DNA of 64,000 bases from Nocardia terpenica (GCF_013186535.1 NZ_JABMCZ010000003.1:806001-870000); one strand, 5' to 3'. Numbered from the stretch's first letter, positions 35,102 to 45,841 are shown. The notes: generated by a model from the letters alone, not told the origin. A program made the numbers and translations.

Positions 35102-36028
35102 GTGCTTTCCGTTGTGCCCAGACCCGTGATCGTGCGGGCACCGTCCAAGGTCAACCTGCACCTCGGTGTGGGTGATCTCCGCGCTGACGGCTACCACGAG
35201 CTGACCACGGTGTTCCAGGCGCTCTCGCTCAGCGACGACGTGGAGATCGCCCCGGCGGCATCGCTGTCGGTACGAGTGGTCGGCGTCGGTGCCGACGAAG
35301 TTCCCACCGACCGCCGGAATCTGGTGTGGCAGGCCGCGGTGCGGCTGGCGCACCTGGCCGGACGTGCGCCGCTGGTGGAGATCGCCATCCGCAAGGGCAT
35401 TCCGGTCGCCGGCGGCATGGCGGGCGGCAGCGCCGACGCGGCCGCCGCCCTGGTCGGCCTGAACGAGCTGTGGGAGCTGGGGCTGTCCCGCGACGAATTG
35501 GCCACGATCGGTGCCGAACTCGGCAGCGATGTGCCCTTCGCCCTGTACGGCGGCACCGCGCTGGGCCGCGGCCGGGGCGAGGACCTGCTCCCGGTGCTGG
35601 CGCGCAACACCTTTCACTGGGTGCTGGCGCTGGCCAAGGGCGGCCTGTCCACCCCCGCGGTGTACGGGGAGCTGGACCGGCTGCGCGACCAGGGCGACCC
35701 GCCGCGCGTCGCGGAGCCGCAGGAGCTGTTGCAGGCGTTGGCATCCGGCGACGCCCGGCACCTGGCCCCCCTACTCGGCAACGACCTGCAAGCCGCCGCC
35801 CTGACCCTGCGCCCCGAACTCCGCCGCACCCTGCGCGCAGGCGTCGGCGCAGGCGCCCTGGCCGGTCTGATCTCCGGCTCCGGCCCCACCTGCGCCTTCC
35901 TCTGCGACAACGAAGCCGCCGCAGTCGCCGTAGCCGCCGAACTCTCCGGCGCCGGCGTCTGCCGCAGCGTCCGCACCGCCACCGCCCCGGTCCCGGGAGC
36001 GAGAGTAATCGAGGACCCACCACGCTGA
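35102..36028 (+). CDS. ispE: 4-diphosphocytidyl-2-C-methyl-D-erythritol kinase IspE
   Basis: The 308-aa GHMP kinase phosphorylates CDP-ME in the MEP pathway for isoprenoids (menaquinone and decaprenyl phosphate). Motifs are VRAPSKVNLHL near the N-terminus, GYHELTTVFQAL, the ATP loop PVAGGMAGGSADAAA and the C-terminal LISGSGPTCAFL. GTG 35102 is my start; GTG 35114 and GTG 35132 are close. The copper operator region lies just upstream on the other strand. A 23-bp tandem array begins at its stop codon. Confidence 0.94.
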   Translation: MLSVVPRPVIVRAPSKVNLHLGVGDLRADGYHELTTVFQALSLSDDVEIAPAASLSVRVVGVGADEVPTDRRNLVWQAAVRLAHLAGRAPLVEIAIRKGIPVAGGMAGGSADAAAALVGLNELWELGLSRDELATIGAELGSDVPFALYGGTALGRGRGEDLLPVLARNTFHWVLALAKGGLSTPAVYGELDRLRDQGDPPRVAEPQELLQALASGDARHLAPLLGNDLQAAALTLRPELRRTLRAGVGAGALAGLISGSGPTCAFLCDNEAAAVAVAAELSGAGVCRSVRTATAPVPGARVIEDPPR

Positions 36029-36385
36029 TCCCGGCCAAAAGCATGCCGGGATGACGGTGGGGCGTGTGCCGGGATGACGGCGGGGTGCGTGCCGCGATGA
36101 CGGTGGGGTGTATGCCGCGATGACGGTGGGGTGCATGCCGCGATGACGGTAGGGCGCGTGCCGGGATGGCGGTGAGGCGCGTGCCGGGATGGCGGTGAGG
36201 CGCGTGCCGGGATGGCGGTGAGGCGCGTGCCGGAATGATGGTGGGGTGCGTGTCGGAATGACGGTGAGGCGCATGCCGGGATGACGGTGAGGCGCATGCC
36301 GGAATGATGGTGGGGTGCGTGCCGGGATGGCGGTGGGGTGCGTGCCGGGATGGCGGTAGGGCGCGTGCCGGATGACGGTGGGAGT
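36029..36385. repeat. 23-bp tandem array, 15 units, capped by a hairpin (ispE-ABC-F gap)
   Basis: Hairpin 36029-36051 (arms TCCCGGC/GCCGGGA, loop CAAAAGCAT) is the left cap. Its right half is the first of fifteen 23-bp units of the form GCGTGCCGGGATGGCGGTG plus AGGC, with three adjacent identical copies near 36156-36224. Variants alternate CGGGA, CGCGA and CGGAA. This is the longest array in the window. Confidence 0.95.
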
Positions 36386-36440
36386 TGGGGTGGGGAGGCC
36401 AGTACGCTTGCTGGTGGTAAGCGGCGATGACAGAGGGGCC

Positions 36441-38234
<1,794 letters not shown>

Positions 38235-38240
38235 GGTGGA

Positions 38241-39053
38241 TCAGAGGGCCCGGCCCACCGGCGGCACCGGGAGGCAGGTGCGGACGAAGCCGGAGCCGAA
38301 GGCGGTCAGGGCGATGCTGCGGTAGTGGACCCTGGCGCCGAATGCGGTGCGTTTGCGGAGCTTTCGCATCTCCGGGCGGGCTTCCAGGAGCTGGTAGCGG
38401 GTCGGGTCGTCGAGCGGGTCGCGGGTGAATTCGATCAGGCCGAGACGGGACAGGTTGGTCAGGTAGGGGTCGATGCGGTCGGGGAAGCGCAGGCCCGCGT
38501 CCTCGCCGATCGAATTCACGCCCATCGCGGCGCGCTCGGCGCCGGGGCTCAACGGGCGCCCGGTGCGGATATCCAGGGCGGGCTGGGCGCCGTCGAGATA
38601 CAGCACGCGCAGGATGCGGGCCTCGTCGGGCGCGAGTTCGGTGAGCATGCGGGCGTAGGCCGGATGATCGTCGTCGGCGCCGTGCACGCTCGCCGACAGC
38701 CGCAGCAGCTCCGCGCCGCGATCGCGCAGGGCGGGGGAGACGGGGGCGGCCGCACCCTCGGCGGGCGGCGGAATGCCCAGGGCCCGCCGCACCGAATCAC
38801 GCACCTGCTCACCGGCTTCCGCGAGCACCTCGGCGGGCGGCCGACCGGCCATGCCGCCGCGGACCACGGTCCCGGTCACGGTCAGCGCGGTGCCCACGCC
38901 CCACGCGGTCACCTCGGTCACCGCCGCCACCGCCACCCGCACCAGCCCGGTGGCGGCGCGCCCGGGCGAGGTCCGCACCGGAATCAGGTCGGCGGCCGGT
39001 CGCGGCACCAGCTCGATCGACCGCGGCGGTTCGGCCGCATCGGGTTCGGTCAT
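38241..39053 (-). CDS. Abi-alpha family protein 1
   Basis: The 270-aa protein (start ATG 39053, ATGA overlap with the upstream stop; ATG 39059 is also possible) has an Ala-rich helical first half with a hydrophobic region (AVAAVTEVTAWGVGTALTVTG). A conserved back half follows: HPAYARMLTELAPDEARILR, DIRTGRPLSPG, PYLTNLSRLGLIEF and a C-terminal SIALTAFGSGFVRTCLP. This is the pattern of the Abi-alpha/DUF4393 family, named for abortive infection. Function in this organism is not shown. It is coupled to the DUF445 membrane protein gene and has a paralogue at 40628-41500. Confidence 0.72.
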   Translation of the reverse strand: MTEPDAAEPPRSIELVPRPAADLIPVRTSPGRAATGLVRVAVAAVTEVTAWGVGTALTVTGTVVRGGMAGRPPAEVLAEAGEQVRDSVRRALGIPPPAEGAAAPVSPALRDRGAELLRLSASVHGADDDHPAYARMLTELAPDEARILRVLYLDGAQPALDIRTGRPLSPGAERAAMGVNSIGEDAGLRFPDRIDPYLTNLSRLGLIEFTRDPLDDPTRYQLLEARPEMRKLRKRTAFGARVHYRSIALTAFGSGFVRTCLPVPPVGRAL

Positions 39054-40366
39054 ATCCATCTCGTGGCTATCTCCGTTCCGAAGAGCAGGAGATGAGCGTA
39101 ACCGGCGAACAGCCCGAGCACACCGCCGTGCACGAACAGCAGCCACTCGTCCTGTTTGATCGCCGAGCGCAGCATGTCCACGAAATCCGGCGGCGACAGC
39201 GCCGCCATCTGTTTGGCGATGTATTGCCCGACCTGTTTGCTCTGCCGCGCATTGAACGCGGGATCGGCGAACGCGACCGGGGCGAGATTCTTGGCCTGGT
39301 CGGTGAACGCGGTTTTCAGCGTCTCGTAATCACGATTACCGATCATGAACCTCAGGGCCCCGCGCGCGGGGCCCAGCGCCCGATCGGTGGCGGGCCGCAG
39401 CGTGTCCTCGAGAACCTGCATGGTGCGATCCGAGCGCGGCCCGTTGAGCAATTCGTCGCCGACATTGGCGATGGTCATGATCTGGGTGGCCACCAAATCC
39501 GCATAACCCTGGGTGATCTCGGACTGCCGTTTGATCAGCAGGCCCTGCCGCCACGGGCACCACCACTTCGGATAGGCCGGTTCGAAGATCAGATTGATGC
39601 CGATCCAATTCACCACCCAGCCGATGATCACCCCGCCCACCGGCAGCACGATCAGCGGCGACCAGTGCGTCAGATGCAGGATGCCGACCAGCACCGCACC
39701 CATCGGCGCACCGAAGTAGAAGCCGAAGTTCTGCATGAACCGCAGCTCCTTGGCGCCCAGCACCTGAAACACGGCGTTCAGCAACTGCGGCCGGGACTGG
39801 AAGTAGCGGATCACCATCGACTTGACGTCCAGCAGCTGTTCGATATTGGCGCCCAGCTCCTCGGTGAGTTCGCGCAGCACGTCCGGCAGTTGCTGGCGCA
39901 CGCGCTCGTGCACCATGTCCCGGACCTGTGCGGGCAGGTTGTACCAGAGTTGCGGATGCTCGCGGATCGCGATCTCCTCCACGATGTCGCGGATCTGCTC
40001 CTCCGCGATATCGGTGAGATGTTCGGCGAGCGCATCGGGATCCAATTCCCGATAGAAGTCGCCGACGCTGCCGAGTTTCGCCAACCCCTTGTCGACGGCG
40101 ATAGACGCCATTTTGTCCGCGCGGGAGGGCACGATGCCCTGCCAACCCACCCGGCCGTCGTACCGCATGAGCGGCAGCACCTGAATTCGCTTGAGCAGGA
40201 AGGGAAACAGCCAGCGCAGGCCCGGCACGCGAATACCGTGGAAGTGGATCGGCTTGAACAACATCAGGACGCCGGTCCAGTTGGTGATGTAACCGATGAT
40301 GCCGGTGAACAGCGGGATGGTAATCAGTTCGAGCACAATGCTCGTGGGAAGAACACTGTGTAGCAC
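39050..40366 (-). CDS. DUF445 family membrane protein
   Basis: The 438-aa protein has membrane segments at the N-terminus (IVLELITIPLFTGIIGYITN), the middle (VLVGILHLTHWSPLIVLPVGGVIIGWVVNWIGI) and the C-terminus (LFVHGGVLGLFAGYAHLLLF). It also has long helical cytoplasmic or periplasmic stretches, matching the DUF445/YheB layout (GYITNWTGVLMLFKPI is characteristic). The role is unknown. Its stop overlaps the Abi-alpha gene start, implying co-translation, and it diverges from a second Abi-alpha gene across about 260 bp. An Abi-alpha plus membrane module is plausible, but this is inference. Confidence 0.82.
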   Translation of the reverse strand: MLHSVLPTSIVLELITIPLFTGIIGYITNWTGVLMLFKPIHFHGIRVPGLRWLFPFLLKRIQVLPLMRYDGRVGWQGIVPSRADKMASIAVDKGLAKLGSVGDFYRELDPDALAEHLTDIAEEQIRDIVEEIAIREHPQLWYNLPAQVRDMVHERVRQQLPDVLRELTEELGANIEQLLDVKSMVIRYFQSRPQLLNAVFQVLGAKELRFMQNFGFYFGAPMGAVLVGILHLTHWSPLIVLPVGGVIIGWVVNWIGINLIFEPAYPKWWCPWRQGLLIKRQSEITQGYADLVATQIMTIANVGDELLNGPRSDRTMQVLEDTLRPATDRALGPARGALRFMIGNRDYETLKTAFTDQAKNLAPVAFADPAFNARQSKQVGQYIAKQMAALSPPDFVDMLRSAIKQDEWLLFVHGGVLGLFAGYAHLLLFGTEIATRWI

Positions 40367-40627
40367 GACACCCTCCTGCCGACCCTCACCACCCGGTGAC
40401 CCGCCGCCTCACCGGCACCTCAACGTACCCCGTCGGCACGGCAGACCTTACTGTGGAATCGGGAATTCGGTCCACTTGCTACGGGGACTGGCTCACGACG
40501 CCGTGAGGTGGGAGACTTCGGTCACATCGCGTGCCCGGAATGTCGCGCTGAACAAGCGGGTACCGGAAGAATGACGACCACCACATTGTGAGCGGATGCG
40601 TTCACCTGGCGATATTCGGAGAGGGAC

Positions 40628-41500
40628 GTGGCAGACGACAGGACCGGACAGGATGTGGTCCGACCCGGTTCCCGTGCCGTGGAACGTAGTTCGGATGTGG
40701 AGCAACGGCAGATCAGCAACGAGGCCAGGCTGATCCGCGGCGTCTTCCGCGCGGCCGGACTGGCGGCCGGTAGCGCGGTGCGCGGCGGCCAATGGGCGGT
40801 CGGCACCACCTACGAGGTCACCCGGCAGATCACCCAGGCCGCGCTGGACGGGGAGTCGTCGGCCGAGATCGCCGAGCGCGCGGGCGCCGCGCTGCAGTCG
40901 GTGGCGCGCAATATCCTCGGCGTCACCGAGGGGTCGGTGCGCGAGATCGTCAGCTACGTGCCGACCTCGAACGGCCATGCCCAGCAAGCGATCGGCGGGT
41001 ACGTCCGGTCGAGCAGCCTCGACGATCTGCGCCACCGGGGCGACGCGCTGCTCGCGCGCTCGGCGGACGTGTACTTCACCGAGGCGGTGCATCCGGCCTA
41101 CGACCGCATCCTCGACCAGATCGCGCCCGACGAGGCCCGCATCCTGCGCTTCATGGCGCTCAGCGGCCCGCAGCCGACGGTCGACGTGCGCACCAACCGT
41201 CCGCTGGGCATCGGCTCGGAACTGGTCGCCGGCGACCTGACCTCGGTGCCGGAGCAGGCGGGCGTGCGCTACCCGGACCGGGCCCGGCTGTACCTGATCA
41301 ACCTCAACCGCCTCGGCCTCACCCACATCTCCGACGACCCGGTGGTGCTCAGCCGCTACATGGTCCTGGAGGTACAGCCGCTGGTGGAGGCGGCCCTGAA
41401 GAAGGCCGGACGGGTACCGAAGATCGTGCGGAAGAGCTTGCGCCTTACGGAGTTCGGTGAAGACTTCTGCAAGACTTGCTTCACGATCAACGGGTCGTAG
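40628..41500 (+). CDS. Abi-alpha family protein 2
   Basis: This 290-aa paralogue of the 38241-39053 product shares HPAYDRILDQIAPDEARILR, VDVRTNRPLGIGSE, YLINLNRLGLTHI and SLRLTEFGEDFCKTCF. An Ala/Gly-rich amphipathic region near residues 30-110 may associate with membrane. GTG 40628 follows GGAGAGG. It is divergent from the DUF445 gene, so the three genes form a symmetric cluster. The name comes from the abortive-infection family; phage defence is a possibility and not shown. It ends immediately before a hairpin-bracketed array. Confidence 0.72.
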   Translation: MADDRTGQDVVRPGSRAVERSSDVEQRQISNEARLIRGVFRAAGLAAGSAVRGGQWAVGTTYEVTRQITQAALDGESSAEIAERAGAALQSVARNILGVTEGSVREIVSYVPTSNGHAQQAIGGYVRSSSLDDLRHRGDALLARSADVYFTEAVHPAYDRILDQIAPDEARILRFMALSGPQPTVDVRTNRPLGIGSELVAGDLTSVPEQAGVRYPDRARLYLINLNRLGLTHISDDPVVLSRYMVLEVQPLVEAALKKAGRVPKIVRKSLRLTEFGEDFCKTCFTINGS

Positions 41501-41501
41501 G

Positions 41502-41791
41502 TCCCGGCCAAAAGCATGCCGGGACCAGAAGGTCGGCGTGCCTCCCTCTAGTTCCCGGCGTGCTTCATCCTCGTGTTCCCGGTACGCCTCATCCTCGTGT
41601 TCCTGGCGTGCATCACCTTCGTGTTCCTGGCGTGCATCACCTTCGTGTTCCTGGCGTGCATCACCTTCGTGTTCCTGGCGTGCATCACCTTCGTGTTCCC
41701 GGCACGCCTCATCCTCGTGTTCCTGGCGTGCCTCACCCTCTAGTTCCTGGCGTGTCTCATCCTCTAGTTCCCGGCGTGCTTTTGGCCGGGA
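41502..41791. repeat. 24-bp tandem array bracketed by two inward-facing hairpins
   Basis: Left hairpin 41502-41524 and right hairpin 41769-41791 (arms TCCCGGC/GCCGGGA) are in opposite orientation. Between them are nine units of 24 bp, core TTCCTGGCGTGC plus spacer ATCACCTTCGTG; four are identical (about 41602-41697). It fills the gap between the Abi-alpha gene and the SnoaL-like gene, which otherwise holds nothing. Confidence 0.95.
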
Positions 41792-41870
41792 CCGATCGGT
41801 CTGTGATAGCAATCCGATACAAATTTGCCGATCTGCGTAGAACCGGCGGTTCGGATGGGATTGTTGAAGT

Positions 41871-42395
41871 ATGGATTCCGATGCCGTCTCCGCGATCAGC
41901 CGGCTGAAGTACCGGTATCTGCGGGCACTCGACACCAAGTCCTGGGACGACTTCGCCGACACCATGATCCCGGAGGCGACCGCCACCTACAGTGAGTACC
42001 TGCAGTTCGAATCGCGCGACGCGTTCCTGGCGTTCATGCGCAACACCCTCGGCCCGCACGTCATCACCGAGCACCGCTGCGACCACCCCGAGATCGATAT
42101 CGACGGCGACACCGCCACCGGCATCTGGTATCTGGCCGACACCGTCCTCATCCCCGGCCACAACATGCTCCTGCGCGGCGCGGCCTTCTACTCCGACCGC
42201 TATGTGCGCTGCGACGACGGGCAGTGGCGCATCGCCCACACGGGGTACGAGCGCACGTACGAGGTCGTGCTGTCCCTCTCCGACCTACCGAGCCTGCGGC
42301 TGACCTCGAGCCGATGGGGACTCATCGCGCGTGAGCCGGGGATGACGACGGAAGTGGATGGGATGCCGCCGGATTCGGCGGAGACGATGGGGTGA
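41871..42395 (+). CDS. SnoaL-like / NTF2-fold protein
   Basis: The 174-aa protein has the cone-shaped NTF2 fold typical of SnoaL-4 and ring-hydroxylating-dioxygenase-beta-like relatives: an N-terminal helix (ISRLKYRYLRALDTKSWDDF), a PEATATYSEY strand, TEHRCDHPEIDIDGDTATG, and DDGQWRIAHTGYERTYEVV. Family members act as isomerases, cyclases or binding proteins. Here the substrate is unknown. ATG 41871 has no strong ribosome binding site. The C-terminal tail (MPPDSAETMG) is extra. It converges on prfC over a hairpin. Confidence 0.75.
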   Translation: MDSDAVSAISRLKYRYLRALDTKSWDDFADTMIPEATATYSEYLQFESRDAFLAFMRNTLGPHVITEHRCDHPEIDIDGDTATGIWYLADTVLIPGHNMLLRGAAFYSDRYVRCDDGQWRIAHTGYERTYEVVLSLSDLPSLRLTSSRWGLIAREPGMTTEVDGMPPDSAETMG

Positions 42396-42424
42396 GGTCC
42401 CGGCCGAAAGCATGCCGGGACCTC
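42394..42424. terminator. Extended hairpin between the SnoaL-like gene and prfC
   Basis: The arms GAGGTCCCGGC and GCCGGGACCTC are perfect over 11 bp around CGAAAGCAT (42398-42420 is the repeat-family core). It lies between two convergent stop codons, overlapping the last codons of both genes, and should serve as a bidirectional terminator. Confidence 0.7.
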
Positions 42425-44048
42425 AGTCCGCCGTAGCCACCAACGGTTCCAGCGTCAGGTCCTTCATTTCCTTCTGGATGTACTGCAGGCGCCACTTGTC
42501 GCTGAACAGGGCCAGGATGGCGCCGTCGGTGCGGGTGAAGACCTCGACGCCGCGCTGGCGGTTCAGTTCGGGCGCGGACTCGGCGTCGGTGCGGCGGGCC
42601 AGCTGGTAGGGCAGGAAGTCGAGATGGGTCTCGACATTGAATTCGCTCTGCATCCGGGCGGTGACCACCTCGAACTGCATGGGGCCGACCGCGGCCAGCA
42701 CCGGTGAGGCGTCGCCGCGAGTGTCGTTGCGCAGCACCTGCACCACGCCCTCGGAGTCGAGCTGGTCGATGGCCTTGCGGAACTGCTTGTACTTACCGGC
42801 GCTCTGCGCGCGCAGCGTGGCGAAGTGCTCGGGCGCGAAGGACGGGATCGGCGGGAACTCCACCTTCTTGTCCACGTACAGGGTGTGCCCGGGGGCGAGC
42901 GCGGTCGCGTTCACCAGGCCGACCACATCGCCCGGATAGGCGGTGTCGACCGTGGAGCGCTCGCGGCCGAACACGGTCAGCGCGTACTTCGTCGCGAACG
43001 GCCGCCCGGTCTGGGCGTGCGTGACGACCATGCCGCGCTCGAACTCGCCGGACACGATGCGCATGAAGGCGAGCCGGTCGCGGTGCGCGGTGTCCATGCC
43101 CGCCTGCACCTTGAACACGACCGCGCTGAACGGCTCGGCCGGTTCGCGCGGGGTGCCGCGCACATCGTCGCGCGGACCGGGTGCGGGGGCGAGCCGCACC
43201 AGCGTCTCCAACAGTTGGCGCACACCGAAATTCAGCATCGCCGAGGCGTAGACGACCGGCGAGGTCTGCCCGGCCAGGAACAGCTCCTGATCGTGGTCCT
43301 GTCCGGTGGCCGACAGCAGCTCGCTCTCCTCGAGCGCGGTGGTCCACGCCTCGGCCTCGCGCGCGGCGGCCTGCTCGGGGGTGTAGAACTCCTCCGGCGC
43401 GATGGTGGCGCCGCCCGCGGTGCGGGTGAAGTGGATGTATTCGGTTGCGGCGCCGTCGGTTCCGCGGCGCAGCAGGCCGCGGAAGTCGCCCGCGATGCCG
43501 ACCGGCAGGAACAGCGGGGTGGGGGTCAGGCCGATGCGCTCGGCGATCTCGTCCAGCAGTTCCAGCGGGGCGCGGCCCGGCCGGTCCCACTTGTTGATCA
43601 CGGTGATGACCGGGATGCCGCGGTGGCGGCACACCTGGAACAGCTTGAGCGTCTGCGGTTCCAGGCCCTTGGCGGCGTCGATCAGCATGACCGCGGCGTC
43701 GACGGCGGTCAGCACCCGGTAGGTGTCCTCGGAGAAGTCCGAGTGGCCGGGGGTATCGACCAGGTTGATCACGCAGTTGTCGTACTCGAACTGCAGCGCG
43801 GTGGAGCTGACCGAGATGCCGCGCGCCTTCTCCATCTCCATCCAGTCGGAGACGGTGGACCGGCGCCCCGCCTTGCCGTGGATGGCGCCCGCCTCGGCGA
43901 TGACCTTGGCGTGCAGCGCCAGCGCCTCGGTCAGCGTGGATTTACCGGCGTCCGGGTGCGAGATCACCGCGAACGTGCGCCGCCGCGCCACCTCCTCGGC
44001 CAACCGCCCGGATGTGGTCGCGCCGGGAGACGGGGAATTCACGGACAC
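42423..44048 (-). CDS. prfC: Peptide chain release factor 3
   Basis: The 541-aa translational GTPase recycles class I release factors. The G domain has SHPDAGKSTLTEAL (P loop near 32), DTPGHSDFSEDTYR, and INKWDRPGRAP. Domain II and the C-terminal domain (VGPMQFEVVTARMQSEFNVE, LFSDKWRLQYIQKE) follow, at full family length. ATG 44048 is the start. RF3 is patchy among actinobacteria. Its 3' end overlaps a hairpin terminator. Confidence 0.95.
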   Translation of the reverse strand: MSVNSPSPGATTSGRLAEEVARRRTFAVISHPDAGKSTLTEALALHAKVIAEAGAIHGKAGRRSTVSDWMEMEKARGISVSSTALQFEYDNCVINLVDTPGHSDFSEDTYRVLTAVDAAVMLIDAAKGLEPQTLKLFQVCRHRGIPVITVINKWDRPGRAPLELLDEIAERIGLTPTPLFLPVGIAGDFRGLLRRGTDGAATEYIHFTRTAGGATIAPEEFYTPEQAAAREAEAWTTALEESELLSATGQDHDQELFLAGQTSPVVYASAMLNFGVRQLLETLVRLAPAPGPRDDVRGTPREPAEPFSAVVFKVQAGMDTAHRDRLAFMRIVSGEFERGMVVTHAQTGRPFATKYALTVFGRERSTVDTAYPGDVVGLVNATALAPGHTLYVDKKVEFPPIPSFAPEHFATLRAQSAGKYKQFRKAIDQLDSEGVVQVLRNDTRGDASPVLAAVGPMQFEVVTARMQSEFNVETHLDFLPYQLARRTDAESAPELNRQRGVEVFTRTDGAILALFSDKWRLQYIQKEMKDLTLEPLVATAD

Positions 44049-44105
44049 TGCTCCTCTGGACGGGACAACAACCGTTCCAGGGTACTCGACGGGGTCGGGG
44101 GCGCG

Positions 44106-45440
44106 TCATGCCGCGGCGGGCACCTCCCCCGGCATGGTCTCGGGGGCATCGAGCGAGGCCGACTTTCGGGTGAAGGCCGTTTCGTCGAGGATGCCCTCCC
44201 GCTTGGCGACCAGGACCGGGACCACCATCTGGCCCGCCACATTGGTGGCGGTGCGGATCATGTCCAGGATCGGGTCGATGGCCAGCAGCAGCCCGGCCCC
44301 GGCCAGCGGCAGGCCCAGCGTGGACAGGGTGAGGGTCAGCATCACGATGGCGCCGGTCAGGCCCGCGGTCGCCGCCGAGCCGACCACCGAGACGAACGCG
44401 ATCAGCAGGTAGTCGCGGATGCCCAGGTGGGTGCCGGTGATCTGGGCGACGAAGATCGCCGCCAGCGCCGGATACACGGCCGCGCAGCCGTCCATCTTGG
44501 TGGTCGCGCCGAACGGCACCGCGAACGAGGCGTATTCGTTCGGGACGCCGAGGCGCTCGGTGGTCATGCGCTGGGTCAGCGGCATGGTGCCGACCGAGGA
44601 ACGGGACACGAACGCCAACTCCAGCGCGGGCCAGGCCCGGGAGTAGAAGCGGAGCGGGCTCACCCCGCCGACCAGCCGCAGCAGCACGGGGTAGACCACG
44701 ACGAGCACGATCAGGCACCCGGCGTAGACCGCGACGGTGAAGGTCGCCAAGGGCCGCAACAGATTCCAGCCGTAGCTGGCGATCGCCTTCCCGATCAGCC
44801 CCGCCGTGCCGACCGGGGCCAGCCGGATCACCCACCACAGCGCCTTCTGCACCAGCTGCAGCACCGACTCGGCCAGGGTGAGAAAGGGTTTCGCGGCCTC
44901 GCCGAGCTTCACCGCGGCGACACCGAGCACCGCGCCCAGGAAGACCAGTTGCAGCACACTGCCGTTGGTGGTGAAGGCGTCGACCGCGCCCTTGGGGATG
45001 ATGCCGGTCAGGAAGTCGGTCCAGCCGCCCTGCGTGTCGGGCGCCTTCGCCCCGGACAGCGAAAGATTCACCCCGCGACCGGGATTGGTGATCAGGCCGA
45101 GCACGATCCCGACCACCACCGCGATCAGCGAGGTACCCAGGAACCACAGCAGGGTCCGCCCGGCGAGCCGCGCGGCATTGGTGACGTGCCGCAGCCCGGC
45201 CACGCTTACCAGCACCGCGGTGAACACCAGCGGCGGCACCGCCAGCTTGAGCAGCTGCACGAAGATGCCGCCGACCTGGGACAGCGTGCTCGCCAGCCAG
45301 GCGACATGCCAGGCGCGGGCGATGAATCCGGCGGCGATGCCGACGACCAGACCCGCCAGGATCTGGATGCCGAACGGCCAGCGCACCGGATTGAGCAGGC
45401 GTAAGGGAGAGGCCGACGTGGACGAAGACGGCGATGACAT
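44106..45440 (-). CDS. Dicarboxylate/amino acid:cation symporter (DAACS)
   Basis: The 444-aa sodium- or proton-coupled importer has about eight membrane segments and two re-entrant loops. Family landmarks are SRSSVGTMPLT in the first hairpin loop, PFGATTKMDGCAAVYPA, and NVAGQMVVPVLVAKREG in the last helix. The substrate (C4-dicarboxylate, glutamate or neutral amino acid) cannot be told. A 24-bp dyad about 125 bp upstream (45565-45588) may be its operator. Confidence 0.88.
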   Translation of the reverse strand: MSSPSSSTSASPLRLLNPVRWPFGIQILAGLVVGIAAGFIARAWHVAWLASTLSQVGGIFVQLLKLAVPPLVFTAVLVSVAGLRHVTNAARLAGRTLLWFLGTSLIAVVVGIVLGLITNPGRGVNLSLSGAKAPDTQGGWTDFLTGIIPKGAVDAFTTNGSVLQLVFLGAVLGVAAVKLGEAAKPFLTLAESVLQLVQKALWWVIRLAPVGTAGLIGKAIASYGWNLLRPLATFTVAVYAGCLIVLVVVYPVLLRLVGGVSPLRFYSRAWPALELAFVSRSSVGTMPLTQRMTTERLGVPNEYASFAVPFGATTKMDGCAAVYPALAAIFVAQITGTHLGIRDYLLIAFVSVVGSAATAGLTGAIVMLTLTLSTLGLPLAGAGLLLAIDPILDMIRTATNVAGQMVVPVLVAKREGILDETAFTRKSASLDAPETMPGEVPAAA

Positions 45441-45564
45441 GGAGAACCAACTCCGAACTGAACTCTATGAGGGATCCGACCGGGGTCGAGGCGGCGCGAG
45501 GGCAGCGAGCGCTATCGCGCACGCCTCAGCGACACAGCTGTGCGGCCAGTCGGCCGAGATCCAC

Positions 45565-45588
45565 GTGCAACCTGGCGACCAGGTGCAC
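45565..45588. promoter_or_regulatory. Inverted repeat upstream of the symporter gene
   Basis: GTGCA-CCTGG and CCAGG-TGCAC arms (one A bulge) flank CGA. The site lies 125 bp upstream of the symporter start and about 300 bp before rplY. It is a candidate operator or hairpin. The rest of 45441-45700 holds no visible gene. Confidence 0.35.
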
Positions 45589-45821
45589 AACAGTCACAGA
45601 GAAGTTCACAACCCAACGAGCGTACGTGATTTGTCTGTTATTCCGCGCAGGGTCGAAGTGATCACCCCCGGGTGAGCCCCTGCTATAGGGGTACGGCCGT
45701 GCATGTTATTCTCTTCGGGTTGTCTCGGCGAGGGTGAGCAACGGAAGTTTCTCACCGTGATCGACGTGGCTCGGCTTTCCGGCCGTTCTCGCGCGGTTGT
45801 CGCCCGACTAGCAGACCCTTT

Positions 45822-45841
45822 GCCAGGGGCAGCCCCCTGGC
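45822..45841 (+). promoter_or_regulatory. Leader hairpin ahead of rplY
   Basis: Perfect 8-bp arms GCCAGGGG/CCCCTGGC enclose the tetraloop CAGC, 45 bases before the rplY start. An RNA hairpin here could allow autogenous control, as in other ribosomal protein leaders. I know of no proof for this one. Confidence 0.4.

Noticed and set aside
41548..41907. Collagen-like or PGVHHLRV-repeat protein in the 24-bp array
   Set aside because: The repeat length is a multiple of three, so frames stay open by chance; there is no ribosome binding site and no codon bias.
42825..45404. Plus-strand 859-codon frame opposite prfC and the symporter
   Set aside because: Its product has no domain sense, and both opposite genes have complete motifs.
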